14,353 nt of DNA from Rhodocyclaceae bacterium (GTDB lineage Bacteria > Pseudomonadota > Gammaproteobacteria > Burkholderiales > Rhodocyclaceae): NCBI GenBank assembly GCA_020849155.1, contig JADLGU010000320.1, forward strand, positions 1-14,353, given 5' to 3'. This document shows, piece after piece, positions 6,651 to 13,240 of the stretch; within the stretch, counting starts at the first letter, position 1; each line of letters starts with the position of its first letter. The notes beneath the pieces were generated by a model that was given only the letters and a program-made list of their open reading frames with translations, made no database searches and had not been told where the DNA came from. The position numbers and the translations under genes were made by a program.

Positions 6651-7557
6651 CGGCGTTGCTGAAGAGCTCCGCGACGAGGCGGCGCAGCCATCTGTTTTTC
6701 GGGTCGTGGTGGGCGTTGCGGTGCCAATGCTGCTTCAGCTCGATGCGCGGGATCGGCAGCGGCGGTTCCATCACCTTGATGTTGGCGCCGGTCTTCGAGA
6801 AGAACAGGCCGATGGCGTGGGGCAGGGTCACCACCAGGTCGGTCTTGCCGATGACGGTCGGGATGCTCATGAAGTGCGGCGTCAGGAGGACGATGCGCCG
6901 GCTGATCTTGCGGCGCTCCAGGTACTTCTCGAAGATCTCCTGGCTGCGCCCCTCGGCCCGCACCACGGCGTGGCCGAGGGAGAGGAACTTCTCCAGGGTC
7001 AGCTTGCGGCCGCGGATCGGGTGATCGGCGCGCAGCAGGCAGGAGAAGCGGTGGGTGAACAGCCGCTGCTGGAAGAAGGCGCTCGACCGCAGGTCGGGAA
7101 AATAGCCGACGGCGAGGTCGACTTCGCCGCCCTCCATGGCTTGTTCCAGCCGCGCCGGCGGCAACGACACCGAGCGCACCCTGGCCTGCGGCGCCAGCCG
7201 CTGCAGGCTTTCCAGGATCTTGGGCAGGAACACCATCTCGCCGACGTCCGACAGGGCGAAGGTGAAGCGGGCCGTGGTGGTGGCCGGCGCGAAGGTCTTC
7301 TCCGGCAGCACTTCATCGGCGACGCGCGCCAGCACCTCCCGGGCGCCGGCCGCGAGGGTCTGCGCGCGCGGGGTCGGCGACATGCCGCGGGCGGTGCGCA
7401 CGAAGAGCGGCTCGCCGAAGGCCTTGCGCAGCCGCGCCAGCGCCGCGCTCAGCGCCGGCTGGCTCATGCCGAGGGCCTGGGCGGCGCGGCCGACGCTGCC
7501 GGCGTCGTAGAGCGCGACCACCACCCGGAGCAGGTTCAGATCGAATTCTTTCATCAT
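6625..7557 (-). CDS. LysR-family transcriptional regulator (NahR/DntR-like)
   Basis: This is a DNA-binding regulator of 310 residues, normal for the family. Residues 1-65 form the winged helix-turn-helix (FDLNLLRVVVALYDAGSVGRAAQALGMSQPALSAALARLR, PLFVRT, GMSPTPRA). The rest is the effector-binding domain, with FALSDVGEMVFLPKIL, GEVDLAVGYFPDL and FFQQRLFTHRFSCLLR. This pattern, and the near-C-terminal HWHRNAHHDPKNRWLR, resemble NahR, DntR and NodD, whose effectors are aromatic compounds such as salicylate or flavonoids; that comparison is from memory, not a search. It is divergent from the second binding-protein gene with 114 bases between them, the usual arrangement for a LysR regulator and its target. 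It may also control the convergent operon on its other side. The start is either 7557 or the next codon at 7554 (ATGATG); neither has a good ribosome binding site. Confidence 0.9.
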   Translation of the reverse strand: MMKEFDLNLLRVVVALYDAGSVGRAAQALGMSQPALSAALARLRKAFGEPLFVRTARGMSPTPRAQTLAAGAREVLARVADEVLPEKTFAPATTTARFTFALSDVGEMVFLPKILESLQRLAPQARVRSVSLPPARLEQAMEGGEVDLAVGYFPDLRSSAFFQQRLFTHRFSCLLRADHPIRGRKLTLEKFLSLGHAVVRAEGRSQEIFEKYLERRKISRRIVLLTPHFMSIPTVIGKTDLVVTLPHAIGLFFSKTGANIKVMEPPLPIPRIELKQHWHRNAHHDPKNRWLRRLVAELFSNAEEEWPYPF

Positions 7558-7584
7558 GCAATATTACCAAAACAAATAATGCAA
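7556..7584. promoter_or_regulatory. Candidate LysR operator and LysR promoter region
   Basis: This AT-rich patch stands out in GC-rich surroundings. It contains ATTACCAAAACAAATAAT (7563-7580), an ATTA-N10-TAAT inverted repeat with an internal T-N11-A, as in LysR-type sites. ATGCAA occurs as a direct repeat at 7556-7561 and 7579-7584, 23 bases apart. On the minus strand, TAATAT (7566-7561) could be a -10 element for the regulator gene itself. Confidence 0.45.
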
Positions 7585-7599
7585 ATCGCCGCCGCGGGC

Positions 7600-7629
7600 T
7601 TGCCTGTGTGCCGAGCGATCCCGTCTAAT
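7600..7629 (+). promoter_or_regulatory. Candidate sigma-70 promoter for the binding protein 2 operon
   Basis: TTGCCT (7600-7605) and TCTAAT (7624-7629) are separated by 18 bases, close to the -35/-10 consensus. Transcription would start near 7636, giving a leader of about 36 bases. The putative LysR site lies just upstream of the -35 element, which fits activation. Confidence 0.4.
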
Positions 7630-7661
7630 GCCCCCACAAAAAACGCGGTCATGCCGCGACA

Positions 7662-7667
7662 AGGAGG
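7662..7667 (+). promoter_or_regulatory. Ribosome binding site for binding protein 2
   Basis: AGGAGG, within AAGGAGGAG, lies 4 bases before the ATG at 7672. The frame is open well upstream of this point, so this site decides the start, and the protein then begins with a clean signal peptide. Confidence 0.75.
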
Positions 7668-7671
7668 AGCG

Positions 7672-8817
7672 ATGATCGGAAGAGGAACCCCGGCGGCGTG
7701 CGCCGGCGGCTGGCTGCTCGCAGGATGGCTTGCGTTCGCCGCGCCGGCGCTGGCCGAGCTGACCGTGGCCCAGATCGCCCCGATGAGCGGGCCCATCGCC
7801 GAGGAGGGCAAGGCCTACAACCTCGGCATCCGCGTCGCCATCGAGGCGCAGAACGCCCGCGGCGGCCTGCACGGCCAGAAGCTCGCCCTCCGCACGCTGG
7901 ACGACCAGTACAAGCCCGACCTTACGGTCGAACTGATCCGCAAGGAGGCGACCGGCAAGACCCTGGCCCTGCTGCTGCCGGTCGGCTCGCCGGCGATGAC
8001 GCGGGTGCTCAAGGAGAAAGTGGTGGACGCGGCGCGTCTGCCGATCGTCGGGGTGATCCCCGGCGCGGAGCCGCTGCGCAACCCGCTCAACCCCTATGTC
8101 TTCCATGTCCGCGCCGGCGACCAGGACCAGTACCGGCGCATCGTCGAGCACGCCCTGACCATCGGCATGAAGCGGGTGGCGGTGGTGTATGCCGACATTC
8201 CCTTCGGCAAGGCCGGTTTGGCCGAGGTGGACCGGCTGCTCAAGGCCGCCGGCAGGGAGCTGGCCGTCTCGGCGGCCTTCCCGATCGGCGCCAGCATCGA
8301 TTTCACGGCCGCCCTGGCGGCGCTGCAGCGCTCGGCGCCGGACGTCGTCGTCCTCATCAGCCCTGGGCAGCCTGCCGGCCAGTTCGTGCGCCAGTACCGG
8401 ACCGCCGGGCTCGGCGCCCCCATCATGACTCTGTCTTACGGCCTGGCCGAGGCGATCTGCCGCATCGCCGGCGAGGAGCTGGCGCGCGGCGTCGGCATCG
8501 CCCAGGTGTTCCCCAATGCGGCCAGCCCGACGGTGCCGGTCTCGCGGCGCTTCCAGGAAGAGTTCCGCCGCTTCGGCGGCGCCGAGGGCGCCCCGACGCA
8601 AAGCCATTTCGAGGGCTACGTCACCACCCAGGTTCTGATCGAGGGACTGCGCCGCGCCGGCCCGGCGCCGACGCGGGACAAGCTGGTGCAGGCGCTCGAT
8701 TCGCTGCGCGAGCTGGATGTCGGCGGCTTCATGGTGGACTTCTCGCCCACCCGCCACGCCGGTTCGCGCTTCGTCGACATCGGCATCATCAGCAACCGCT
8801 GCAAGCTGGTCTTCTGA
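7672..8817 (+). CDS. ABC transporter periplasmic substrate-binding protein (second LivK/Peripla_BP_6 copy)
   Basis: This is a second solute-binding protein, 381 residues. Residues 1-28 are a signal peptide with a likely cut after ALA; the mature protein starts ELTVAQIAPMSGPIAEEGK. Further family marks are NARGGLHGQKL, RTLDDQYKP, YVFHVRAGDQDQY and, at the C-terminus, SPTRHAGSRFVDIGII. It matches binding protein 1 in layout and in the TLDD and HAGSR motifs but is clearly diverged, so it is an old paralogue with perhaps a different ligand. No permease or ATPase gene accompanies it here, so it probably feeds the LivH/LivM-G/LivF core at 3066-6594. It is the first gene of a rightward unit with a CoA ligase 52 bases after it, which suggests that its ligand is the acid the ligase activates. 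It is divergent from the LysR gene and likely under its control. Confidence 0.92.
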   Translation: MIGRGTPAACAGGWLLAGWLAFAAPALAELTVAQIAPMSGPIAEEGKAYNLGIRVAIEAQNARGGLHGQKLALRTLDDQYKPDLTVELIRKEATGKTLALLLPVGSPAMTRVLKEKVVDAARLPIVGVIPGAEPLRNPLNPYVFHVRAGDQDQYRRIVEHALTIGMKRVAVVYADIPFGKAGLAEVDRLLKAAGRELAVSAAFPIGASIDFTAALAALQRSAPDVVVLISPGQPAGQFVRQYRTAGLGAPIMTLSYGLAEAICRIAGEELARGVGIAQVFPNAASPTVPVSRRFQEEFRRFGGAEGAPTQSHFEGYVTTQVLIEGLRRAGPAPTRDKLVQALDSLRELDVGGFMVDFSPTRHAGSRFVDIGIISNRCKLVF

Positions 8818-8869
8818 AACCGCCCCGGCCAGGCGCCGCCGCCATTGAATTGAAGGAACAGGGTTTGAC

Positions 8870-10309
8870 ATGAATGCCGCAGATTTGCTGCTTCGGGGGG
8901 AGCCCGGGGCAGTCGCGATCATCGACGCGCAAGGCGCGCTCACCTACGCCGCGCTGCGCCAGCGGGTCGTCCGCGCCGCCAGCCTCTGGGCCGGCATGGG
9001 GGTCCGCCCGGGCGAACGCTGCATCGTCGGCCTGCCGGACGGCGCCGATTGGGTCGCCGCCTTCCTCGGCCTGATCTGGATGGGCGGCGTTCCCGTCGCC
9101 ATCAGTCCGAGGACCGACATCGCCCCGATCCGCGAGCTGACCGACGACGCCGGCGCCATCGCCCTCCTGCTGGAAGACGAGACGGCGGCGGCCGTGGCGG
9201 ACGCCCGCGCTCTCGGCCTCGGCGCCTGGCGCCGCCTGATGGAAGCCCGCGCCGAGGCGGCGCCGCTGCACGAGGCCCGGGCCGACGAGCCGGCCTTCTG
9301 GCTCTCCGCCGCCGGCACCACCGGCAGGCCGAAGGGCATCGTGCACGCTCACCGCGCTGCCGCCCGGGCCGACGTCTTCGCCCGCGAGGTCCTCGGCGCC
9401 ACGCCGCGGGACCGTTTCTATTCCACCTCCAAGCTGTTCTTCGCCTATCCGCTGGCCAACGCCTTGTTCGCCGGCCTGCGCCTGGGGGCCAGCGTGGTGC
9501 TCAACGCCGAGTGGCCCAATCCGGAGCGGGTGGCGCAGCTGGTGGCGCAGCACCGGCCGTCGTTGTTCTTCAGCGTGCCGACGCTGTATCGGCGGCTGGT
9601 CGAGGCAAAAGCGTCCTACGCCGGCGTGCGCCGCGCCGTCTCCGCCGGCGAGGCCTGTCCGGCCGACGTTGCGGCGGCCTGGCGCGCGTTGACCGGCGTC
9701 CCGCTGGTGAACGGCTACGGCACGACGGAGACGCTGTCGCTGGTGCTCTATCGCACCGCGGAGATGGTCGGCGCCCGACCGACGCCGCTCACCCGGCTGA
9801 AGGTCGACGAAGAGGCGGGCGGCCGCGACGGGGCGGTGCGCCTGTGGTTCGAGCACCCGGCCGTCTCGCTCGGCTATTCGCGTGAAGTGACGCACGACAG
9901 CGCGCGCTTCGGCGAGAACGGCTTCTCGCCCGGCGACCTGTTCCGGCCGGCCGGGCCGGCGGCTGCCGATGGCTGGAGCTTCGCCGGCCGCACCGACCAG
10001 CTGCTCAAGGTCTATGGCCGCTGGGTGGACATCATCGCCCTGGAGCAGACGCTGACGAGCCGCCTGCGCGCATCGGTGCGGGAAGCCTGCATCGTGTCCT
10101 GCGGGGAAGAGGGCGAGGACACCCTGTCCCTGCATCTCTTCGTGGTGCCGGGCGAGGAGGGCGGTCCGGCGGCCCGGGCCGCCGCCGCCGCCGCGGTGGC
10201 CGAGCTGCCCGCCTATCAACGGCCGGCGCGCACTCATGTCATTGCCGAATTGCCGCGCACCGAGACGGGCAAGCTGCGCCGCGGCGCGCTCAAGGCGCTC
10301 GGCGCCTGA
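8870..10309 (+). CDS. Benzoate-CoA-ligase-family acyl-CoA synthetase (AMP-forming)
   Basis: This cytoplasmic enzyme is predicted to activate a carboxylic acid with ATP and CoA to its CoA thioester. It has 479 residues, some 40-50 shorter than typical benzoate-CoA ligases; the N-terminus starts directly at the NAAD segment of the family. The ATP loop is SAAGTTGRPKG (146-156), followed by HAHRAAARADVFAREVLG and KLFFAYPLANALFAGLRLGA, a stretch characteristic of the benzoate-CoA ligase group. The A5 motif is YGTTETL (283-289), the hinge is GRTDQLLKVYG (373-383), and catalytic Lys468 is in TGKLRR. After the hinge it reads RWVDIIALEQTL where VSPxEIE is usual, so the acid pocket or domain rotation may differ. 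The ribosome binding site is modest (AGGG, 6 bases before ATG). Its neighbours are a solute-binding protein and an acyl-CoA thioesterase. An aromatic or cyclic acid is likely; benzoate itself is not proven. Confidence 0.88.
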   Translation: MNAADLLLRGEPGAVAIIDAQGALTYAALRQRVVRAASLWAGMGVRPGERCIVGLPDGADWVAAFLGLIWMGGVPVAISPRTDIAPIRELTDDAGAIALLLEDETAAAVADARALGLGAWRRLMEARAEAAPLHEARADEPAFWLSAAGTTGRPKGIVHAHRAAARADVFAREVLGATPRDRFYSTSKLFFAYPLANALFAGLRLGASVVLNAEWPNPERVAQLVAQHRPSLFFSVPTLYRRLVEAKASYAGVRRAVSAGEACPADVAAAWRALTGVPLVNGYGTTETLSLVLYRTAEMVGARPTPLTRLKVDEEAGGRDGAVRLWFEHPAVSLGYSREVTHDSARFGENGFSPGDLFRPAGPAAADGWSFAGRTDQLLKVYGRWVDIIALEQTLTSRLRASVREACIVSCGEEGEDTLSLHLFVVPGEEGGPAARAAAAAAVAELPAYQRPARTHVIAELPRTETGKLRRGALKALGA

Positions 10310-10347
10310 GCTTGCATCGACACCGCGTTGCGCGTAGCGTTGAAACG

Positions 10348-10758
10348 ATGAAGCACACACTCAAGATCCGCATCGAATGGGGCGACTGCGACCCGGCCGC
10401 CATCACCTTCTACCCCAACTACTTCCGCTGGTTCGACCAGGGCACCTGGCGACTGTTCGAGGCCGCCGGCTTCTATCCCGGCGACCTGATCCGCGAGCGC
10501 GGCGTGTATATCCCGCTGGTGGATGCCGGCGCGCAATTCCGCCGCCCCGGCCACATGGGCGACGACCTGCTCCTCGAGAGCCGGGTCGCCGAATGGCGCG
10601 AGAAGATGTTCCTGGTCAAGCACACGGTGCGTTGCGGCGACGAGGTGCTGCTGGAGGGCTCCGAGCTGCGCGCCTGGGTGATCAGGCACCCGGACGACCC
10701 GCGCCGCTTCCAGCCGCTGCCGATTCCCGCCGAGCTGCGCCTGGCCCTGGACAAGTAG
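10348..10758 (+). CDS. 4-hydroxybenzoyl-CoA-type thioesterase (hotdog fold)
   Basis: This cytoplasmic enzyme is predicted to hydrolyse an acyl-CoA to free acid and CoA. It has 136 residues, typical for the single-domain hotdog family. IEWGDCDPAAITFYPNYFRWFD at the N-terminus is the signature of the 4-hydroxybenzoyl-CoA thioesterase of Pseudomonas; Asp15 corresponds to its catalytic Asp17. The ATG at 10348 was chosen because the protein then starts at the usual family position; a TTG at 10312 would add twelve unrelated residues. No clear ribosome binding site is visible, and the gap from the ligase stop is 38 bases. As part of the ligase unit it may free CoA from thioesters that cannot be broken down further, or finish a pathway that ends in a free aromatic acid. 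The family is clear; the acyl group is not known. Confidence 0.88.
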   Translation: MKHTLKIRIEWGDCDPAAITFYPNYFRWFDQGTWRLFEAAGFYPGDLIRERGVYIPLVDAGAQFRRPGHMGDDLLLESRVAEWREKMFLVKHTVRCGDEVLLEGSELRAWVIRHPDDPRRFQPLPIPAELRLALDK

Positions 10759-10784
10759 CGTCCTGCGATCCGCCCTTTCCCTTG

Positions 10785-10817
10785 CTGACACCGCCGTCCC
10801 GCGGAGACAGACTTTTC
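10785..10817 (+). terminator. Candidate terminator after the thioesterase gene
   Basis: CTGACACCGC (10785-10794) pairs with GCGGAGACAG (10801-10810) around a 6-base loop, with two A-A mismatches, and is followed by ACTTTTCC. It could separate the ligase/thioesterase unit from the kinase gene, but the imperfect stem and short T-run make it weak. Confidence 0.35.
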
Positions 10818-10864
10818 CATGCCGAACGGGTATCCTTGCGCTTTGTCCGGGAGCGGGTGCGGGC

Positions 10865-13237
10865 GTGAGGGTGTTGGGGCGTTTCCTGTCGAGTGCGGCC
10901 GTCATGCTGGCGCTCTTGCTGGCGGCCGGGCCATGCCGGGCCGCCGTCACCTTCTTCGAGTCCGATTTCCTCCTCAGCGGCGCCCCCTTGCCGCCGGAGG
11001 CCGGCGCGGCCTGGCAGCGACAGCCGCTGCCCGACGACTGGCGCAAGTCCCGGCCGCAGTTGACCGGCAGCGGCTGGTACCGCCTGCGGGCGGTGATCGA
11101 TGTTCCTCCCCAGGCCGTCTACGCCCTCTATGTGCCGCGGGTTGGCGACCAGGTCGAGGTGTTCGTGAACGGCGTGCTGGTCGGCCGCACCGGCGGCGCC
11201 GGCGATCCGCCCGCCAGCACCTGGAAGCGGCCCCAGCTGTTCACCATCCCGCCGGCCCGGCTGGCGGCCGGCGACAACCTGATCCATCTCCGCGTCAGCG
11301 GCCGCAGCGGCAACCACAGCGGCCTGTCGCCGCTGCGCTTCGGCCTGGAGGAGGAGCTGCGCGGCGCCTACTGGACGCGCTTCGCCACCCAGACGGTCGG
11401 GCCGGTGGCGCTGGCGGCGGCGCTGGGCCTGATCGGCGTGTTCTTCCTGATCCTGTGGAGCCGCCGCCGGCAGGACCCCATGTATGCCCTGTTCGCCGTC
11501 GCCTCGCTGCTGTGGGCGGCGCGCAACGTCGTCGACCTGCTGTTCTACCAGGCCATCGCGCAGCCGCACTGGGAGATCTGGATGACGCTGCTCTACCAGG
11601 GCTTCGTCGCGCTGCTGTGCCTGTTCGCGCTGCGCTTCGTCGGCGTGCGCCTGGCCGCCTACGAGACGCTGCTGCGGGCCTCGCTGCCGGTCTCGCTGGC
11701 GGCCTACTACGGCCTGCTGCCCTATCTCTCGGCCCCCGCCTCGACCCGCCTTGGGCTGCTGTTCACGCTGGCGATGTCGCTGGTGCCGGCCGCCGCGGTG
11801 GGCCTTGCCGCGCTGCGCCGCCGCGAGCCGGGCACCGTCCTGATGGCGCTGGTGGGGCTGGTGGCGATCGGCTTCGGCGCCTACGACTGGTTCGGCTCCT
11901 TCCGCCCGGAGATGTTCGACAGCATCCGGCTGATGCCCTACCTGGCGCTGTTCTTCACCGCCACCGCGGGCTGGCTGCTGATCCACCGCTTCCTCGGCGC
12001 CTACGGCGATCTGGAGCGGCTCAACCTCGAGCTCGACCGCCGCGTCGCCGAGAAGAGCGCCGCGCTGATGGCGAACCTCGAGCAGCTCGACAAGGCGCGC
12101 GCCCGCGCCGAGGAGGCCAGCCGCGCCAAGTCGCGCTTCCTGGCCGCCGCCAGCCATGACCTGCGCCAGCCCCTGCACGCCCTCGGCCTGTTCGCCGCCT
12201 CGCTCAAGGGCGAGGTGAACCTGCCGCGCCCGCGCGAGCTGGTCGGCAAGATCAGCAGCTGCGTCGACGCCCTGGAGAAGATGTTCGGCGAACTGATGGA
12301 CATCTCGCGCATCGACGCCGGCACGGTGTCCGTCGGCCCCTGCGATTTCCGGCTGCAGGACATGTTCGACCGCCTGGAGGCGGACTTCCTGCCGCTGGCC
12401 CGGGAGAAGGATCTGGTGTTGCGCCTGCGCCCGACCCGGGAGTGGGTGCACAGCGATCCGCTGATGTTCGAGCGGATCCTGCGCAACCTGGTCGCCAACG
12501 CCATCCGCTACACGGAACGGGGCCGCGTCCTGGTGGCCTGCCGCCGGCGCGGCGCGCGGCTGTGGATCCAGGTCTGGGACACCGGCATCGGCATCGCCGA
12601 GACCGATCGGGAGCGCGTCTTCGAAGAGTTCTACCAGGTCGGCAATCCAGAGCGCGACCGCAACAAGGGCATCGGCCTGGGCCTGTCCATCGTCCGTCGC
12701 CTGGCTGATCTGCTGGGCGAGCAGGTCGCCATGCGCTCGGAGCCGGGGCGCGGCTCGCTGTTCCAGTTCAGCGCGCCCCGGGCGGCGCCCGGAAGCGCCG
12801 CCCAGCCCGCCTCGCCGCCGGTGCTGCTGCAAAGCGCGCTGGAAGACGAACCGCCGCAGGTGGCGCTGCTCGAGGACGATTCCCTGGTGCGCGAGGCCAT
12901 GGTCGCCCTGCTCGAGCGGCAGGGCTTGGAGGTGTTCGCCGGCACCGATGCCGAGGCGCTGCAGGCCAATCTTGCCGCCGCCGGAGCCCGGCCCGACCTG
13001 ATCATCGCCGATTACCAGCTGCGCGGCGGCGAGAGCGGCGTGGCGGCCGCCCAGGCCCTGCGCCGCAGGTTCGGCGAGCGCATCCCGGTGATCCTGGTGA
13101 CCGGCCAGACCTCCGACGAACGCCTCGGCGAAGCCATGGCCAGCGGCTTCCCGGTCCTGCGCAAGCCCGTCAAGGGCGGCAAGCTGCTGGCCCTCATTCG
13201 CTCGGTGCTGAACAGCGAAGCGACTGTCTCCGACTGA
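10865..13237 (+). CDS. Hybrid sensor histidine kinase with periplasmic jelly-roll-like domain, seven membrane helices and receiver
   Basis: This inner-membrane sensor kinase has 790 residues. Residues 1-26 are a signal peptide. About 27-170 form a periplasmic domain with WYRLRAVIDVP, VEVFVNGVLVGRTGG and LAAGDNLIHLRVSG, resembling the beta-sandwich of beta-galactosidase N-terminal domains and the 7TMR-DISM sensors. About 175-380 form a seven-helix membrane block. A coiled coil follows, then HisKA with His431 in SHDLRQPLHALGLF, then the ATPase with Asn541/Asn545 (LRNLVANAIRY), DTGIGIAE and GIGLGLSIVRRLA. The C-terminal receiver has acidic residues 670-672, phosphoacceptor Asp716 in IIADYQL and Lys767 in LRKPV. 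All catalytic residues are present. The start is GTG at 10865 (a second GTG follows at 10871); no ATG start is in frame upstream. No separate response regulator or output gene is in the window. It follows the ligase unit on the same strand with a 106-base gap. The signal sensed is unknown. Confidence 0.92.
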   Translation: MRVLGRFLSSAAVMLALLLAAGPCRAAVTFFESDFLLSGAPLPPEAGAAWQRQPLPDDWRKSRPQLTGSGWYRLRAVIDVPPQAVYALYVPRVGDQVEVFVNGVLVGRTGGAGDPPASTWKRPQLFTIPPARLAAGDNLIHLRVSGRSGNHSGLSPLRFGLEEELRGAYWTRFATQTVGPVALAAALGLIGVFFLILWSRRRQDPMYALFAVASLLWAARNVVDLLFYQAIAQPHWEIWMTLLYQGFVALLCLFALRFVGVRLAAYETLLRASLPVSLAAYYGLLPYLSAPASTRLGLLFTLAMSLVPAAAVGLAALRRREPGTVLMALVGLVAIGFGAYDWFGSFRPEMFDSIRLMPYLALFFTATAGWLLIHRFLGAYGDLERLNLELDRRVAEKSAALMANLEQLDKARARAEEASRAKSRFLAAASHDLRQPLHALGLFAASLKGEVNLPRPRELVGKISSCVDALEKMFGELMDISRIDAGTVSVGPCDFRLQDMFDRLEADFLPLAREKDLVLRLRPTREWVHSDPLMFERILRNLVANAIRYTERGRVLVACRRRGARLWIQVWDTGIGIAETDRERVFEEFYQVGNPERDRNKGIGLGLSIVRRLADLLGEQVAMRSEPGRGSLFQFSAPRAAPGSAAQPASPPVLLQSALEDEPPQVALLEDDSLVREAMVALLERQGLEVFAGTDAEALQANLAAAGARPDLIIADYQLRGGESGVAAAQALRRRFGERIPVILVTGQTSDERLGEAMASGFPVLRKPVKGGKLLALIRSVLNSEATVSD

Positions 13238-13240
13238 TTT

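Noticed and set aside
8865..8870. Perfect TTGACA -35 hexamer just before the ligase start
   Set aside because: No -10 element lies 16-18 bases downstream, and a start there would fall inside the coding sequence.
10312..10347. Extended thioesterase start at TTG 10312
   Set aside because: The extra twelve residues do not match the family, and no ribosome binding site precedes the TTG.
8789..10360. Long minus-strand open frame (523 codons) opposite the CoA ligase
   Set aside because: Shadow of the ligase gene; it overlaps two real genes and has no ribosome binding site or recognisable domain.
10682..12832. Long minus-strand open frame (716 codons) opposite the kinase gene
   Set aside because: The plus-strand frame carries every kinase motif in order; the antisense product is repetitive in Gln, Arg, Gly and Ala and resembles nothing.
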